Below, piece by piece: positions 48,142-60,065 of a DNA stretch of 64,000 nt; position 1 is the first letter of the stretch, and every line of letters starts with the position of its first letter. The notes under the pieces are model-generated. The model did not search any database. It was not told where the DNA came from and was given only the letters and a program-made list of their open reading frames with translations. Made by a program: the position numbers and the translations under genes. This DNA comes from Bostrychus sinensis. Lineage: Eukaryota > Chordata > Actinopteri > Gobiiformes > Eleotridae. The DNA lies in NCBI GenBank assembly GCA_020698575.1, contig CM036242.1, positions 10,861,624 through 10,925,623 on the forward strand, in the 5' to 3' direction.

Positions 48142-48619
48142 CACCAAAATTAAATTTAATCGTACATGGATTTTTTAAAATATTTTTGATAGGACTTCAC
48201 AGTATATTGCAAATTTATTGTTATAGCAAATATAACAAGTGCAATATTGTCATGTGACCTGACAAATTTAAGACATACATTTTTCAGACAAAACTGCACA
48301 AAGTTAAGCTGATGTAGATATATATTTTAATAGACAAGATAGCTTTAGCCACCAGAAATGGCAAACTGTGATTCAGTAGTATATGGTTTTGGCTGAGGGC
48401 AAGTAATCGATTACATGAGTGTACTGCCTTGTTAGAAAACATTAGCAAGTGTGACATTTAGCTGTTTTATTTATTGAATCAATTAGCATGACAAATGCTA
48501 AAGACTCAGTGCTAAAAGTCACAAAGTCTTTTTGTTATATGTGACAAGTAATTACAGAACCAGCGAAGAGCACAGTACTTTTAGTGTATGCTCAGATTTA
48601 TCCATCAAAGACTCACTGT

Positions 48620-48924
48620 CGGGGTGCACGGTGGCAGAGCGGTTAGCGTTCTCGCCTCCCAGCAAGGAGGTCGTGGGTTCTCTCCGGGTTCTCCAGCTTC
48701 CTCCCACCGTCCAAAGACATGCATGTTTTAGGTGAATTGGTGACTCTAAATTGACCCGAGTGAATGATTGTCTGTCTGTGTTCGTCTCTGTGTCAGCCCT
48801 GTGACAAGCTGGCCCCTGTCCAGGGTGTACCCCGCCTACGGCCCAAAGTTACTGGGATAGGCTCCAGTCACCCATGACCCCTAACGGGAATAAGCGGTAG
48901 AAAATGAATGAAAAAAAAAGGATG
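48620..48924 (+). mobile_element. full SINE with 12-bp TSD
   Basis: CGGGGTGCACGGTGGCAGAG head, AGCGGTTAGCG (A box), GTCGTGGGTTCTCTCC (B box region), body, GGAATAAGCGG tail, A-run. Flanked by AAGACTCACTGT at 48608-48619 and 48925-48936, a perfect target-site duplication. Confidence 0.92.
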
Positions 48925-49210
48925 AAGACTCACTGTACGACTTTAAAAGTGAACTTCTGACAACTACCAGGTTGGTAAGCTATTATTTGTTTTAAGGTAA
49001 ACTGAACCACCTTATTTATTGTAAGGATCTATACTGGAAAATAAATTTGAAATGAAATTTGAGTAAGTATAAAAGAAAAAAAAAAAGATATTGCACTGTG
49101 TTATTTTACTGAGTTAGGAGTTTACTCTCCCAAAATCAAAATTGTTTAATCATACTTTGCAGTTTTGGGACATTTTTGATAGTGATGCACAATAGTATAT
49201 TGAAAATGTA

Positions 49211-50109
49211 TTGTTATTGTAATATTGGCAAATGCTGTATCTATATTAGAAGAAAATAAATGTTTCACAATAATGTTATGGTCTTCCATCTGACTGACAT
49301 TTACATTTTACAGTGTCAAATTAACTTTCTGGAGCATTAAAGCTGTAATGACCAAACAAAAACTTAATAATTTGGTTTTCCCAAATTTAGACCAGTTTTG
49401 AACAGTGAGTCAATTCACAAACAAAATAATGTTTTGTGTTAAGAAGATATTTTCAAATCTTACATCAATATGCAACTTCCCTGTGGTCCCCCTCCCTCCA
49501 GCTCAGGACAAAGGACTCCTAACGACCCGAAACCACTCAGGTCCTTTCATAGTGTTTTTAGTCTCCTGAACCAATAGAATTTAGTTTCAGGTCTAAAACT
49601 CGTCCTTCCTAAGAGCAGATAAACCAGCTCTCATCAGTTCAATTTCAGAGTTGAGAAAGCTTCTTGGATAAAAGCTAAACATCATCATTTTTAAAAACCA
49701 AGTCCATATGACTGCTTTTTAAACATTTTGTTGTGATTTCCTGTGGTGTCCATATCGCACCATGGCTATCTTCTTCAATAAAAATACCAGACAAATGTCA
49801 TGTGGTAGCGCATGTTACAGCTATGCTAACGACAGCTTAACCCCCAGGCCACAGTAATAATGAGAGAAGAAGGCCATAGGAGCCAATATGCAATGGTTTC
49901 CACCAGATTGTAATGTGCAGGATGGAGAGTCCATTTGTCCCTAAAACCATAATTTGAAAATGTCAGTAGGAAATGAGCGACAGACAAAAGTATATCTCTT
50001 TTATATTAATGCAACTTGATACTATCAGCAGGGGACAGCTAGATTAGACAATTGTAATTAACATCATACAATGACTGTGACTGCTAATTACACTGTTAAA
50101 TGCATTGAT
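49211..50109. other. intergenic, no gene seen
   Basis: AT-rich, nothing recognised. Confidence 0.4.
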
Positions 50110-50780
50110 GAACATGTTAGCCTCCTGCTAATATCCTCATGGGGAAAAAAGTGTTGGCATAAAAGCTAAAAGAAAACTGATGCCTTAAATTTTTGGCTTA
50201 AAATTGTGTCTTTTGAACAATTTATTAGGCTGGTTAACTTAATTGTAGCTAATAGGTAGTAACATCATGCATATTTCAGATTCTTACCTGAAGTAGAGCA
50301 GCAACCTACAGCAATGGCTAACTTTAGACATTATTATTAGCTAACAGTTTTATTTTTTACCTGACCATTTTGTACACCGTATATCTGTGTCATACTTCAT
50401 GCCTTTCCCTTTTTTCTTCTTCTTACAATAGACTACGTTAATTAAAATCTTTCTCCACTTAAACGTTAAATGCCTATTAGAGCTAACTACACTTTACCTG
50501 CATTAGCAATCAGATGACACGTTAGCCTCCCGCTAATATACTCATAGAAAAAAAGCTAGTAGAAGCTAAAGCTTAAAGAAAACCAATGCTTTAAAATATT
50601 AGCTAACAGTTTTGTTTTTTACCTGACTCATTTGTGTTATATTTCTTGCCATAGTTACAGTGTCTACGCAAATTTGTTTCTTCCTCCACCTAAACGTTAG
50701 CTGCCTATTATACACTGTACCTGAATTAGCAAACAGATGACACGTTAGCCTCCTGCTAATGCCCACACCAAAAGAAACAA
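50110..50780. repeat. drifted tandem repeat
   Basis: GTTAGCCTCCTGCTAAT (or CCCGCTAAT) at about 50119, 50521 and 50739; CTAACAGTTTTRTTTTTTACC at about 50341 and 50602; AAACGTTA.. and GCCTATTA.. follow in the same order. Confidence 0.65.
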
Positions 50781-50937
50781 GGACAGGAGCTGAAAACCTT
50801 TCATAATAACATACTGACTTTTTGTATTTTGTATCAAATTAGAAGTTTTGAGATTGTGTGCAGTGGATTTTAGTTAGAACACAATTACCTTCAGCTATGG
50901 CTAACGTTATACATCTGTTACTTAGTGCAGTGATTTT

Positions 50938-52217
50938 TGACATACACTGAGTACCCCTCATATTAGTACAAAGACATTTATTGCAAATGTTAACTGTCCT
51001 GCATTATTTCTTTCCAACTCAAATTCAATATAAAATATATATGTATAACAATCTAAACTCCTATTATTTACTTATTTTACTGCATTTTTGTTCAAATTAT
51101 ACTATAAACTCATATTAAATTGACTTCAAAGAAAAAATTAAATTATTTAAATAACTACTCTTTCAAACAAGCAACTGAACATAAAAACTATGTGACAAAA
51201 TTAGGGTGACCAAATGTCCCTATTTAACCAGGACAGTCCCAGGTTTGGGCACCTTGTCCCATGTCCCAAGGCATAGGCTATCTGTAAAACCACTCATATG
51301 TCTTAATTTTCAACAAACCACGTCCCAGTTGTTTTAAATTTAACCAACAGAAAAGCACAGGAAAATTAAAACACATTTGTCTAGACACATTTGTTTAGAC
51401 TTTTGTCACTAAAATTATTTACTAGTTCATTATTTTTATTAATAAATTGCCAGCAGATTCAAAACCTAACCCTAGTGTCATTTAATTACATGACAGAAAA
51501 TTCAATGGATTTCTGAACCTTTTTGTCACTTGGTGAGTTCAAATGCTCCGTGATTAGCAAAAAAAAAAAAAAAATTGTCCCAGTTTTTGGGTCTAAAAAT
51601 CTAGTCACCTTAGACAAAATATAATAATAAAATAATTTTCTTTTGCAGTTTCACACCCAGGGGGTGCAAGCTGGCAGAGTGGTTAGCGTTCTCGCCTCCC
51701 CGGGCCCCGGGCCGACCAACACACCATCACACAAACTCTCTGGGTGGAGTCTGCATGTCCTCCCCGTGTTACCGTGGGTTCTCTCCGGCTTCCTCCCACC
51801 GTCCAAAGACATGCATGTGTTTGGTGAATTGGCGACTCTAAATGTCCCCTAGTGACTGAATGTGAGAATGAATGGCTGCCTGTCTGTGTTCGGCTCTGTG
51901 TCAGCCCTGCGACAAGCTGCCCCCTGTCCAGGGTGTACCCTGCATATGGCCCAAAGTTACTGGGATAGGCTCCAGTCACCCGCGACCCCTAACGGGAATA
52001 AGCGGGAGAAAATGAATGAATGAATGAATGAATGAGTTTCACACCCTTTTTATCAGTCAATGAGAGACATGAGCTTTTCTTTCATATACTTCTTTATATC
52101 TGTATGAAAAGATTGCTAATAATTTTCTTATCATCTTTGACAAAATAATTCTTAGCACCCCCTGCAATGTGCTCGTGTACCCCTAGGGGTCCCTGTACCC
52201 CTGGTTGGGAAACACTG
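50938..52217. mobile_element. hAT element carrying a nested SINE
   Basis: CAGTGATTTTTGACATACAC at the left and CCTGGTTGGGAAACACTG at the right, the same end type as 24620. Flanks ACTTAGTG and ACTGTTGT match at 5 of 8 positions. The inside is AT-rich and holds the SINE at 51659-52034. Confidence 0.7.
51659..52034 (+). mobile_element. full SINE with 12-bp TSD, nested
   Basis: GGTGCAAGCTGGCAGAGTGG head with GTGGTTAGCG, GTTACCGTGGGTTCTC, GTCCAAAGACATGCATG, CAGCCCTGCGACAAGC, AATAAGCGGG and a GAATGAATG tail. Target duplication AGTTTCACACCC at 51647-51658 and 52035-52046. The frames here are SINE translations, not genes. Confidence 0.93.
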
Positions 52218-53790
52218 ACTGTTGTGGCTGACTGAATTATCTGTTCTCCTGATCTCATGTAACCAGTCCACCTGTATACAAAGTAGAAAGGCAACAACAT
52301 ATAGGCTAGATCATGTGGGTTATCTTTTTCTCTATTTTTGTCAATTGTTTTTATTTTTTATTTTTTTATTTTTTCTCAGCTTTGCAGAATGGTATTGATC
52401 TTCCAGACTCTCATTTTCCCTTTATGGTTACAATAAAGGCTATATGTTGCCTTGTTCTATTTCCTTTTATATTTTTTTAACTAATTCTCACAAAGAGAGC
52501 TTGGACTGGAATTCCTATTTTTTATCATCAGATCATTAAATGGAGACTCCTGGCCTTTGTCATCATTACGACATAAAGGTTACAGTTAGTTCAGAATAGA
52601 GCACAGAAACACTGACCGATCAGCGACGGTAAACGACCTGGTGCACTGATGGTGAAAGATGTGTCCACAGAATCAGCACAGTTTACTGAGGCCACAGAGG
52701 AGTATACAGTGTAGGGTTTAAATGCATGCACTATAGCACGTGGCTAAATAGTCAAGAGCTGTCTTTACAAGTTGAGTTTAGAGAAGATGAGAGTTCTTTC
52801 TTTCTTTTTATAAAAAATATGCAAATTGTATTTCCTTTTTTTTTTCTTCAAGAAAATAAGTTAGTCACATAATGGTTTATTGTAATACAGATCAACTGCA
52901 AACAGTGACTTGGATGGATTTTCACAGATTTCATAATGTTCAGCATATAGTCTCTCAACTTTCAGGGTTCATACATTTTGTTACCAAGTATTTTCCACAT
53001 CTTTTCCAAAACTTTTAACAAAATTTCCAAGAACTGAAGAGTGACTTATACATTATTAAAAAGTATTCAAAATGGCCAATGTGGTTTATTAGAAACAGGC
53101 GTTTGCTCCAAGTAAGTTGGAACGCAAGATGGCATTATATATTTTTTCAAATTTATTTATAGCTGCCGCAGGTTAACCAATACTGGACGAATGTTACTCG
53201 CACTGTTTACATTTCCAAAACGTCTCCAAAACTTTACACCAAAATATAAAATTCCTAAACTTTTCCAAGGCCTGGAAATTGGATTTTAAAAGTCCATGAC
53301 TTTTCCAGGCACAAGTTAGATTTAAAATGTCAAAATATTTTTAAAGATTGCAGTGGAGGCCAAGCTAAACTTCTCAGGTAGAATTTGTTGCTAAAGTATT
53401 AATATGCAGATGTTTTGGCATAATTTATGAAATCTCTGCAATTTCTGTGCCTAGCCACATTAAAATAAAAACTAGCATAAAGTTTGAAGTCCCCTGCTTT
53501 GTCAGCACAAATGAAGCAAGGTGAAGGTTTTTTTTCACAGTGGCCCTGCAAAGCTGTGTTATTATTCAATCACACAGGCATGATTGCTATTAGTGGACAG
53601 GGCGTTATGCCATAAGATAAATATACTGTGGCTGTGGACCCAATTACTCACAAAAAATGATAAGGTTCAATATTTGTGAATTTTCTATTTGGATAGATAG
53701 AGTAATACTGTCCATCTGAGTGTTAGAGTTTTTCACAACATCAAATCCTAGAATATGAACACAACCTATTCCTTTTTTTTTTTTTTTTTT
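52218..53790. other. intergenic with one old repeat
   Basis: About 52965-53310 has TTTTCCAAAACTTT..., CCTAAACTTTTCCAAGGCC and CCATGACTTTTCCAGG, a known type of teleost repeat. No exon seen. Confidence 0.45.
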
Positions 53791-53799
53791 GGTTGCTTA

Positions 53800-53980
53800 T
53801 TTTTTCTCTCGGGGTGCCCTTAACGTCGCAACCAGCCACATGCTGCGACTGGAAGTGGACAATGTTGGTGAAGTGTCTTGGCCAGGGACACAACGACATT
53901 ATGCGCTTCAAGCAAGATTCGAACTGACCCTCCGCTTGATGGGCGAACCCTTAACCCACTGTCACCCCAATGTGAACGCA
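53800..53980 (-). repeat. SINE-like repeat, reverse
   Basis: Reverse B-box AGATTCGAACTGACC, GTGTCTTGGCCAGGGACACA and ACCCTTAACCCACTG; the same order at 61690-61885. Confidence 0.6.
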
Positions 53981-54653
53981 ACCTATTGGAAGCAGATTTG
54001 TGCTCAACTACAAATGTTGAGTAGGAGGGTCGTTTGAGTTCAAGGTTGGTCACAGTAGAGTTTAGTTATTGTCAACCACATTTCTTCAGAAACATGACAA
54101 TCAAACACAAGACACGCAATTAACCCAGCTCTCACCTATAATCATGAATCCAGTCTGTAGCATGCTGCTGGTGAGGGAGCCTTCCCGCTTTGGCAGCAGA
54201 GGATTTTGGAGGGAACAGGGAACATCTGTTGGAGGCAGACAGGAGCTGGCACTACACGACTGGGAAACAAGTGCCTGAAAGCTTCATTATGTCCCAGCTG
54301 TTGGGATATGCTGTTGCCCTCAGCAAAAACAACAGCGCTAGCATCATGTCCTGGCAAAACACTGCAACGTGGTACAATGAAGAGGGGACAGTGGAGGAGG
54401 CCTTGTGCTGTGAGGTCACCTGTGAGCGTGTGGAACCAACGGCACTATTAGCAGAGCTACTGACCCGAGTGGCCGTAACTCAGAAACTGGATTTTAGTGT
54501 TGAGTAATAAGTCAGTTTTTTATAATCAGATGACAATGATAATGCTGTTGGGTACCACTCTCTCAGCTTTGCGTGATGGTCTGTGAGCTCATAAAGCACA
54601 GTGAGCAACACAGGCCCAGCAAAGCCGCTACACGTGACATTTAGCTGTGTTAT

Positions 54654-55898
54654 TTAAAGGGAACCTATTATGCCAAATCAACTGATCTTAGAGTTACCCC
54701 TCTTATAATGTTGTTTCCTTCTTAAAAACATGTCCAGAGCAGTATTTTTTTCATTCACGCCTTTGAGTATTCCTGTATGCTGAGGCACTGTCCTTCTCAA
54801 GAGCTAAAATCGCCCGTTTCTAAAGGACACCATCAACGAACTCGTTCTGCTAACTTCAGCGCTTAATCTGCTGTCACTATATGAAGCAGTCTTTTATCTG
54901 TTAGATTCATGTTGCTCATAGCCATGCTAATTAGCCATTAAATCATGCTCTGTCTATTGCCTAGTGTTCAGTACAAGCACACAGAGATTGTCCTCCCAGG
55001 ACTGAACTCAAATCCTCCAAACTTTAACCACATGTAAACTGATAGAGGCAATCAGGAGGCAGTAGCGTCTGTAGAGGAAGGCCTCAGCCCTCAGCAGTGC
55101 TGGCTGCTGAAATGTGATTCCCAACCTTTTTGGCTTGTGTACCCCATGGGCTTTTGTTATACTGTGAGTACCCACTTACTCATATACGTGTAGGCTATAC
55201 TTTTCACAGAAAACATCTATTTATAATTACCAAGACAATTTATTATTATTTATTGTTTTTATTTTATTTATTTATTTACGTTTTAAAAAAAATAATTCAA
55301 TATTAAAATAAAGCTTTTAAAAAATATATAATAAAAATATTTAAAATTTGCTTATTTTACTATAAACTACATGCTTAAAAAATCTTACACAATAAATGTA
55401 TCACAAGAAAGAATTTTTAAAAATCATATGAATACCTCCTCTTAGAAACTAGGTATTAAACCTAAAAATATGTAACAAAATATAGTAGGCCTGTTGAAAT
55501 ATTATTTTCAGCATCTCCTTTCCATCAGAGAGACTCGAGCCTACTTGTTTTTAGTAGTTTAATATGGAAAGATCACAAATATTCTTCTATTAAATGATGA
55601 AATGCCAAGTACCCCCTGTAATGTGCCCGCGTACACCTAGAGGTCTCCATACCCCTTAATTGGGAAACACTGATCTACAGTGTTTGAATTGAGCTGTCAG
55701 AGCTGACCGAATGAAGGGGGCGGGGCCAGCAGAGTCTTAAAGGGACTAATCCATGTGTTCTCTGCAAAGTGAAAGTAACAGCTCCCCCCAAATAAGATGT
55801 TAGGCATTATTTTGAGTTATCAAATTTGAAATGCTAATTCAAAAATGTTAGATTTATCTCAAAAAGTTTGAATATACAGTGTAATATGTTCCTTTTAA
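54654..55898. mobile_element. TTAA-bounded MITE, copy 5, with nested hAT
   Basis: TTAAAGGGAACCTATTATGCC at the left, ATATGTTCCTTTTAA at the right. The inside matches copy 2 (GAGTATTCCTGTATGCTGAGG). It is longer than the others because the element at 55111-55672 is inserted. Confidence 0.75.
55111..55672. mobile_element. hAT MITE nested in copy 5
   Basis: GTGATTCCCAACCTTTTTGG at the left, CCCCTTAATTGGGAAACACTG at the right; GTACCCCCTGTAATGTGCC inside, as at 52150. The left terminus is slightly damaged. Confidence 0.75.
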
Positions 55899-57234
55899 GT
55901 GAGCATTAGGCTACATTGGTTACAAGCTGCTGCTGTAATGCTGAATTTGAACACTAAATACTGCCACACTCAGTTATATGTACAGGTACAGGTACTGTTT
56001 TAGGACCTGTGCTTCACCATCAAAGACTGCTAAACTGCAATCTGAGTTTTAATGTTTAGTGATGTGTTGCTTCTATGAATCCATGTCATGGGTGCACAAT
56101 TACATTCTCATAGACTTCAAAGTTAGTTCAAAAGTAAAGTTCACTCAAGTATAGAATTAATCACACATTCTCTGTTTGCCATTAAGCACAAGAACAGTAT
56201 AATATGGTGAGAATATGTAGAGTGGCTTTTGCACACACATGTGGAGTCACGGCACAGCTCTGAGGTAGCTGCTGTGTGAACTCTCTCATTATTATAACTT
56301 TTCCTATTTCCACTCGGCCTCCAGCCTGCAGCAGTGGTGGAAGCAGAGCCCACTGACTCTCAGGTTGGACAGCTTGTTCAAGTCAAATGCTATTAGTTCT
56401 GGGTCAGTGCCTGGGCTTTCTCTACACCCCAACAACACCTTTTCACCAGGCAGGGATTCCAAGCACCATTAATCAGAGCGCTGACAGCCCATGGATGTCA
56501 GTAAATATGTTTTCCTCATTGCCTCTTTTTCCCCAACACTTTTCTTTCTCACTCTGTCCAACGCTCTCACTATTGTACTTTCTCCAATTCTCCCGAGGTT
56601 TGTTTTGTTCTGCTTCATGCACTGTTCTTTATTATTATCAGAAATTCAACAGTGAATTGTTGAAATAGGCGAATGGGGGGGAGCGTTCTCTGAAAAGGAA
56701 GTGAAACAAAGAACATATTGACAGAAAAATGTGCGCTGAGCAGCAGAAAATTGCTTGGTGTGTTCAGTACAACATAAAACATCCTCCTACATACAGCGTT
56801 TGAACATTTAAATGGAATATTTTTATGTAATTGTTTAAATACTCTACATGATCAATCACATGATCATAACACAGTCTCCATCATAAACATATATAATTTT
56901 TTCCCCACAAATATATGTTGCTAACAATTAAGATAACATGATAGACTGTCTGCAATAATAATAACAATAATGTAATAATAAATATTATGATTTACTGCCT
57001 GTGATGTCAATATTCTAAAATTACCTGTAATAATAATTATGTTTTACATAATGCCAAGAATAATATGTAATGTATTACAAACAATATTAAATAATAGTGT
57101 TACGTGGGTTTGATCTCTGTTCAGAGCGAGGCCTTTACTTAAAGATAAGAAGAATGCCATGAGAAATTGCAGGGACAGATAAAATTACAGTTTACTGGGT
57201 TTGATAGTAATGTCATCACGCATTGTCTTTAATA
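55899..57234. other. intergenic, no gene seen
   Basis: The frames at 56141-56668 have no recognised similarity. AT-rich after 56800. Confidence 0.4.
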
Positions 57235-57552
57235 TGGAGCAGTATCTCTGTAAGTACAAATAGATGGTCGGTGGTTTGATCCCCACGAATGGCATTGCAT
57301 ATTACTGCTGTGTTCTTGGGCAAGACACTTTACCCTACTTGCCTGTATAAATGTTTTAGTGTGATTGTGCTTGCTTGCAGTCAGAGAGGCCGTTGGCTTA
57401 GATTGGCAGCCATGCCTCCGTCAGGATGCCCCGGGGCAGCTGTGGTTACAGAAGTAGCTCGCCACCAATGAGGGTCTGACTGAGGAGTTAATTATTAATG
57501 AACTAATTTAAGCTCTTTGAGAAGCTTGAAAAGCGCAATATAAATCTAATCC
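57235..57552 (+). mobile_element. tRNA-derived SINE (second family)
   Basis: GTCGGTGGTTTGATCCCCACG (B box), TTCTTGGGCAAGACACTTTACC, CAGCTGTGGTTACAGAAGTAG, GAGAAGCTTGAAAAGCGCAATATAAATC. Other copies: 8225, 24330 (reverse), 35810. Confidence 0.75.
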
Positions 57553-58330
57553 AATAGTATTTATTATTATTAATATTGTCATAATATATTGAGTGTGATA
57601 ACCACAATGTCACAATATATTGCCTGCATGTTTAACACAAGCTAACCAAAATAAAAGTTTTAGCTCAGATCTTCCTGTGCAAGGTCACTTCGCTTAAACA
57701 CACACCTCTTAAACCCGAATAGAGCCCGACGGGGCTCCGCCCCCTTGCGTCCGCTTGTTGGGACCATAGCGGGGAGATACAACGGCTGACACACACATGT
57801 TTGACATCCTCGTGTTCGAACAATTCATGGCAACAAAACTATCTACTTCAATTTCTATTCAACAGTTGGATTCCGCCTGGATTTTTAAAAAATAAAACAT
57901 GTATATCTTTCCATTACTTTGTTTATTTGGCACAAATTTTGCTGCAGTAAACCAAGATATGTGAAATTTTCAATTTATGTTGTTATTTGCTTCACTACAG
58001 GAAGGAAAAAGGCTTTTTTGGAGGCAAATATGTGTTTGTTTTTTTCAGGCGGGAAATTAGAATAATCCATTTCAACCTAAATTTATGGTCAAACAATATA
58101 ATTTATTAATATTATTTCTCTTCCACAGTAATCCCCAAAGTCCACCAATTAATTTGCTACCAAGGTTAGCTATGTACACCTAGTAAATGCTAAGTAAAAC
58201 CTTAATACATGTAGATATAGAATTTTCGGGAAAAAGGCCTCAGGGCTTAACAGGTTAAACAAAAAAAATGTCCTGTCAGAATACTGTTCTAAAGTTAAAA
58301 TGTACAACAGAATGATTATTTCCTCCTTAC
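57553..58330. other. intergenic, no gene seen
   Basis: AT-rich. A small GC-richer stretch at 57710-57790 (GACGGGGCTCCGCCCCCTTGCGTCCG) has no frame of note. Confidence 0.4.
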
Positions 58331-58331
58331 T

Positions 58332-58813
58332 TAAAATTAGCTGACTTGTGTTCCATTTGATAGGCACCACCATCAGGAACCGAAGTAGAAGAAGTAGTGA
58401 CTTTCCCTAACTCAATATGTGCTTCCAGGTAATGTGCGGTGACAGGTAGTAATACATTATATTTATGCATTGATGTATTTGTCACAACTTTTCCTCCACT
58501 AAACAGAAGTGTGGCCAGGTGCTCCTGAATGTTAGTGAACAAACGTCTCCTCAGATGGGACGGCCGTGACAGTCCTCTCTGCTGCATGCATGGAGGAGCT
58601 GACAGTGCGGGGATGTGTTCTGGCTGGTGTGTGTGGTGCGGGGTGACGTGCAGGCACAGGGCCAAGCTCCGCCAGTTGGAGGAGAGTGTGCCCATCAGGT
58701 GGCTGCTGCTGTCCAGAGCCAGCTGTAACCTAGCCACCCGTAGCCGTACAAGCAGCCTGCTGGCTACCCAATGCTGATATTGCGGCTTTTGCAGTCTGGC
58801 ACATGGAGCCGTT
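58332..58813 (-). CDS. possible exon of unidentified gene
   Basis: The minus-strand frame is open from after a TGA (about 58815) to a donor-like AA|GTAAGG at about 58331. I do not recognise the protein. It contains LQLALDSSSHLMGTLSSNWR, NIQEHLATLLFSGGKVV and YNVLLPVTAHYLEAHIELG. The upstream two thirds has GC-rich third positions and many CTG, CAC and GCC codons, unlike the AT-rich surroundings. An acceptor (T-run then CTCCACAAG) lies at about 58830 but leads first into another frame with a TGA; other AG sites are closer but lack a pyrimidine tract. In mammals C15orf61 and IQCH lie upstream of MAP2K5 in the same orientation, so a link to one is possible, but I see no match to either. The plus-strand frame at 58529 is probably its shadow. 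Confidence 0.3.
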
Positions 58814-59259
58814 GCCCATCAGTGACAGATATTTCTTGTGGAGAAAAAAAAAAGTCAGTTCAGAGAAGTAAACAGGGGCAGAGAGACAGAGATAAAATAG
58901 AAAGGATGTTGTCAAACAAATGGTGACCTTTGCAAAAATAGATTTCTTTTGCTCTAAAATGTTGTTGCTGTCACACCTTGAGCTCAGTGACCTTCTCACA
59001 GAGGCCGAGCTGACACCACTCATCTGTTCTTCTTTATGCTCAGCTCACACTAAATTGTACTCATTTAACAGACAGTCTAGGAGATCCCACTGGAGCTGTC
59101 AATAACTGACCTTTTATTTTAATGCTATCATGCTGTTTAATCTTTATTAGCTGTGTATTGTATGGGCTTTACCTGTTTAATCTCACCTCTTTAAAAAACA
59201 CTTTCAACCTGACCTCCTCTCTTTTTTTGTTAAGTGCCTGAAATTGGTGGTGGACACCT

Positions 59260-60065
59260 GAAGAAATGTATGTCATCAACCTGAAGAAGGAGTCTTATGG
59301 AGTCTGACTGAGACAGAGGCAGGTAAACAGGTACCAGCAAAGGGAATGAGGTCGGCCAGGCCATGGAGGAGACCTATACAAACCATGGTTTGATGCTTCA
59401 GGAGGGGAAAGCAGAGGAGCACTGCTGCCAACACTTTTTACTGAAGGCATGGGAAGTTTTAGAACATAAAGACATTGTGAAATGGTGGAAAGAATTCCAC
59501 TGACATGCTTTGCTTAGAGGAAGAACAGACCTCCAGACATCTTGCTGTGGTTGTGGGCAGTAACTCTGGTCAGGCAAATCAGGGTATTGGTCTCTTTCTT
59601 TAAAAAGTTGGACCAAAGGTTGTTTTCCAGCTACTGGGTAATTAGATTTCTCAGCCTCCCCAGTAAAGTCTATGCCAGGGTAGAGGAGAGGACAATTCAG
59701 CCAACAGTTGAACCTCAGATAGGACACTGGACCAGCTGATCAAAAGCAGATGGGTGCAAGTAGCTGATTGACATGGGATTTATTACAGTAAGGCGTGTGT
59801 CTGTTGCATGTGGGACTCTGGCTGACTGTCCCTTGTCACTGATTCTGTTTTTATGGATATGATTTTTGAGAGTAGCCAGAGGGAGTTTGGTTTTGGGGAC
59901 CTCAAGATCTTATCTCTACTTTCTAATCTGATAGCTTCACTTCTATGTACATTGGGGCAGTTTGCAGCCAAGTTTTAAGAAGTTGGATGAAGCGTCTGCA
60001 CCTTCAACTCTAAGGCTCTGGTTCTCAGCTCTGTCAAGCTTGATTTGAGCGGCAGAAATGCAGTT
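59260..60065 (+). pseudogene. LINE reverse-transcriptase fossil
   Basis: FFKKLDQRLFSSYWVIRFLS then LPSKVYARVEERTIQPTVEP is the RT block that in intact teleost LINEs precedes EEQCGFRPGRG. After it comes GTLADCPLSLILF, the remains of QGCPLSPILF, then a trace of the DLRISSLLF region. Several stops and shifts and a missing central part make it non-functional. Upstream, GAGGTCGGCCAGGCCATGGAG continues the same element. Clade not assigned. Confidence 0.8.

Larger units (their letters stand above)
47605..49210. repeat. interrupted tandem repeat, four drifted copies
   Basis: TTGTCATGTGACCTGACAAA begins units at about 47610, 47856 and 48247; a fourth degenerate unit lies at about 49085-49210. Unit about 245 bp. 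Unit 2 is longer because of the MITE at 47991; a SINE sits between units 3 and 4. Confidence 0.8.

Noticed and set aside
51643..51979. Open frames on both strands
   Set aside because: They lie within the SINE at 51659-52034.
54190..54507. 105-codon plus frame with protein-like composition
   Set aside because: No family recognised, other frames also open on both strands, no clear splice sites; not enough to call a gene.
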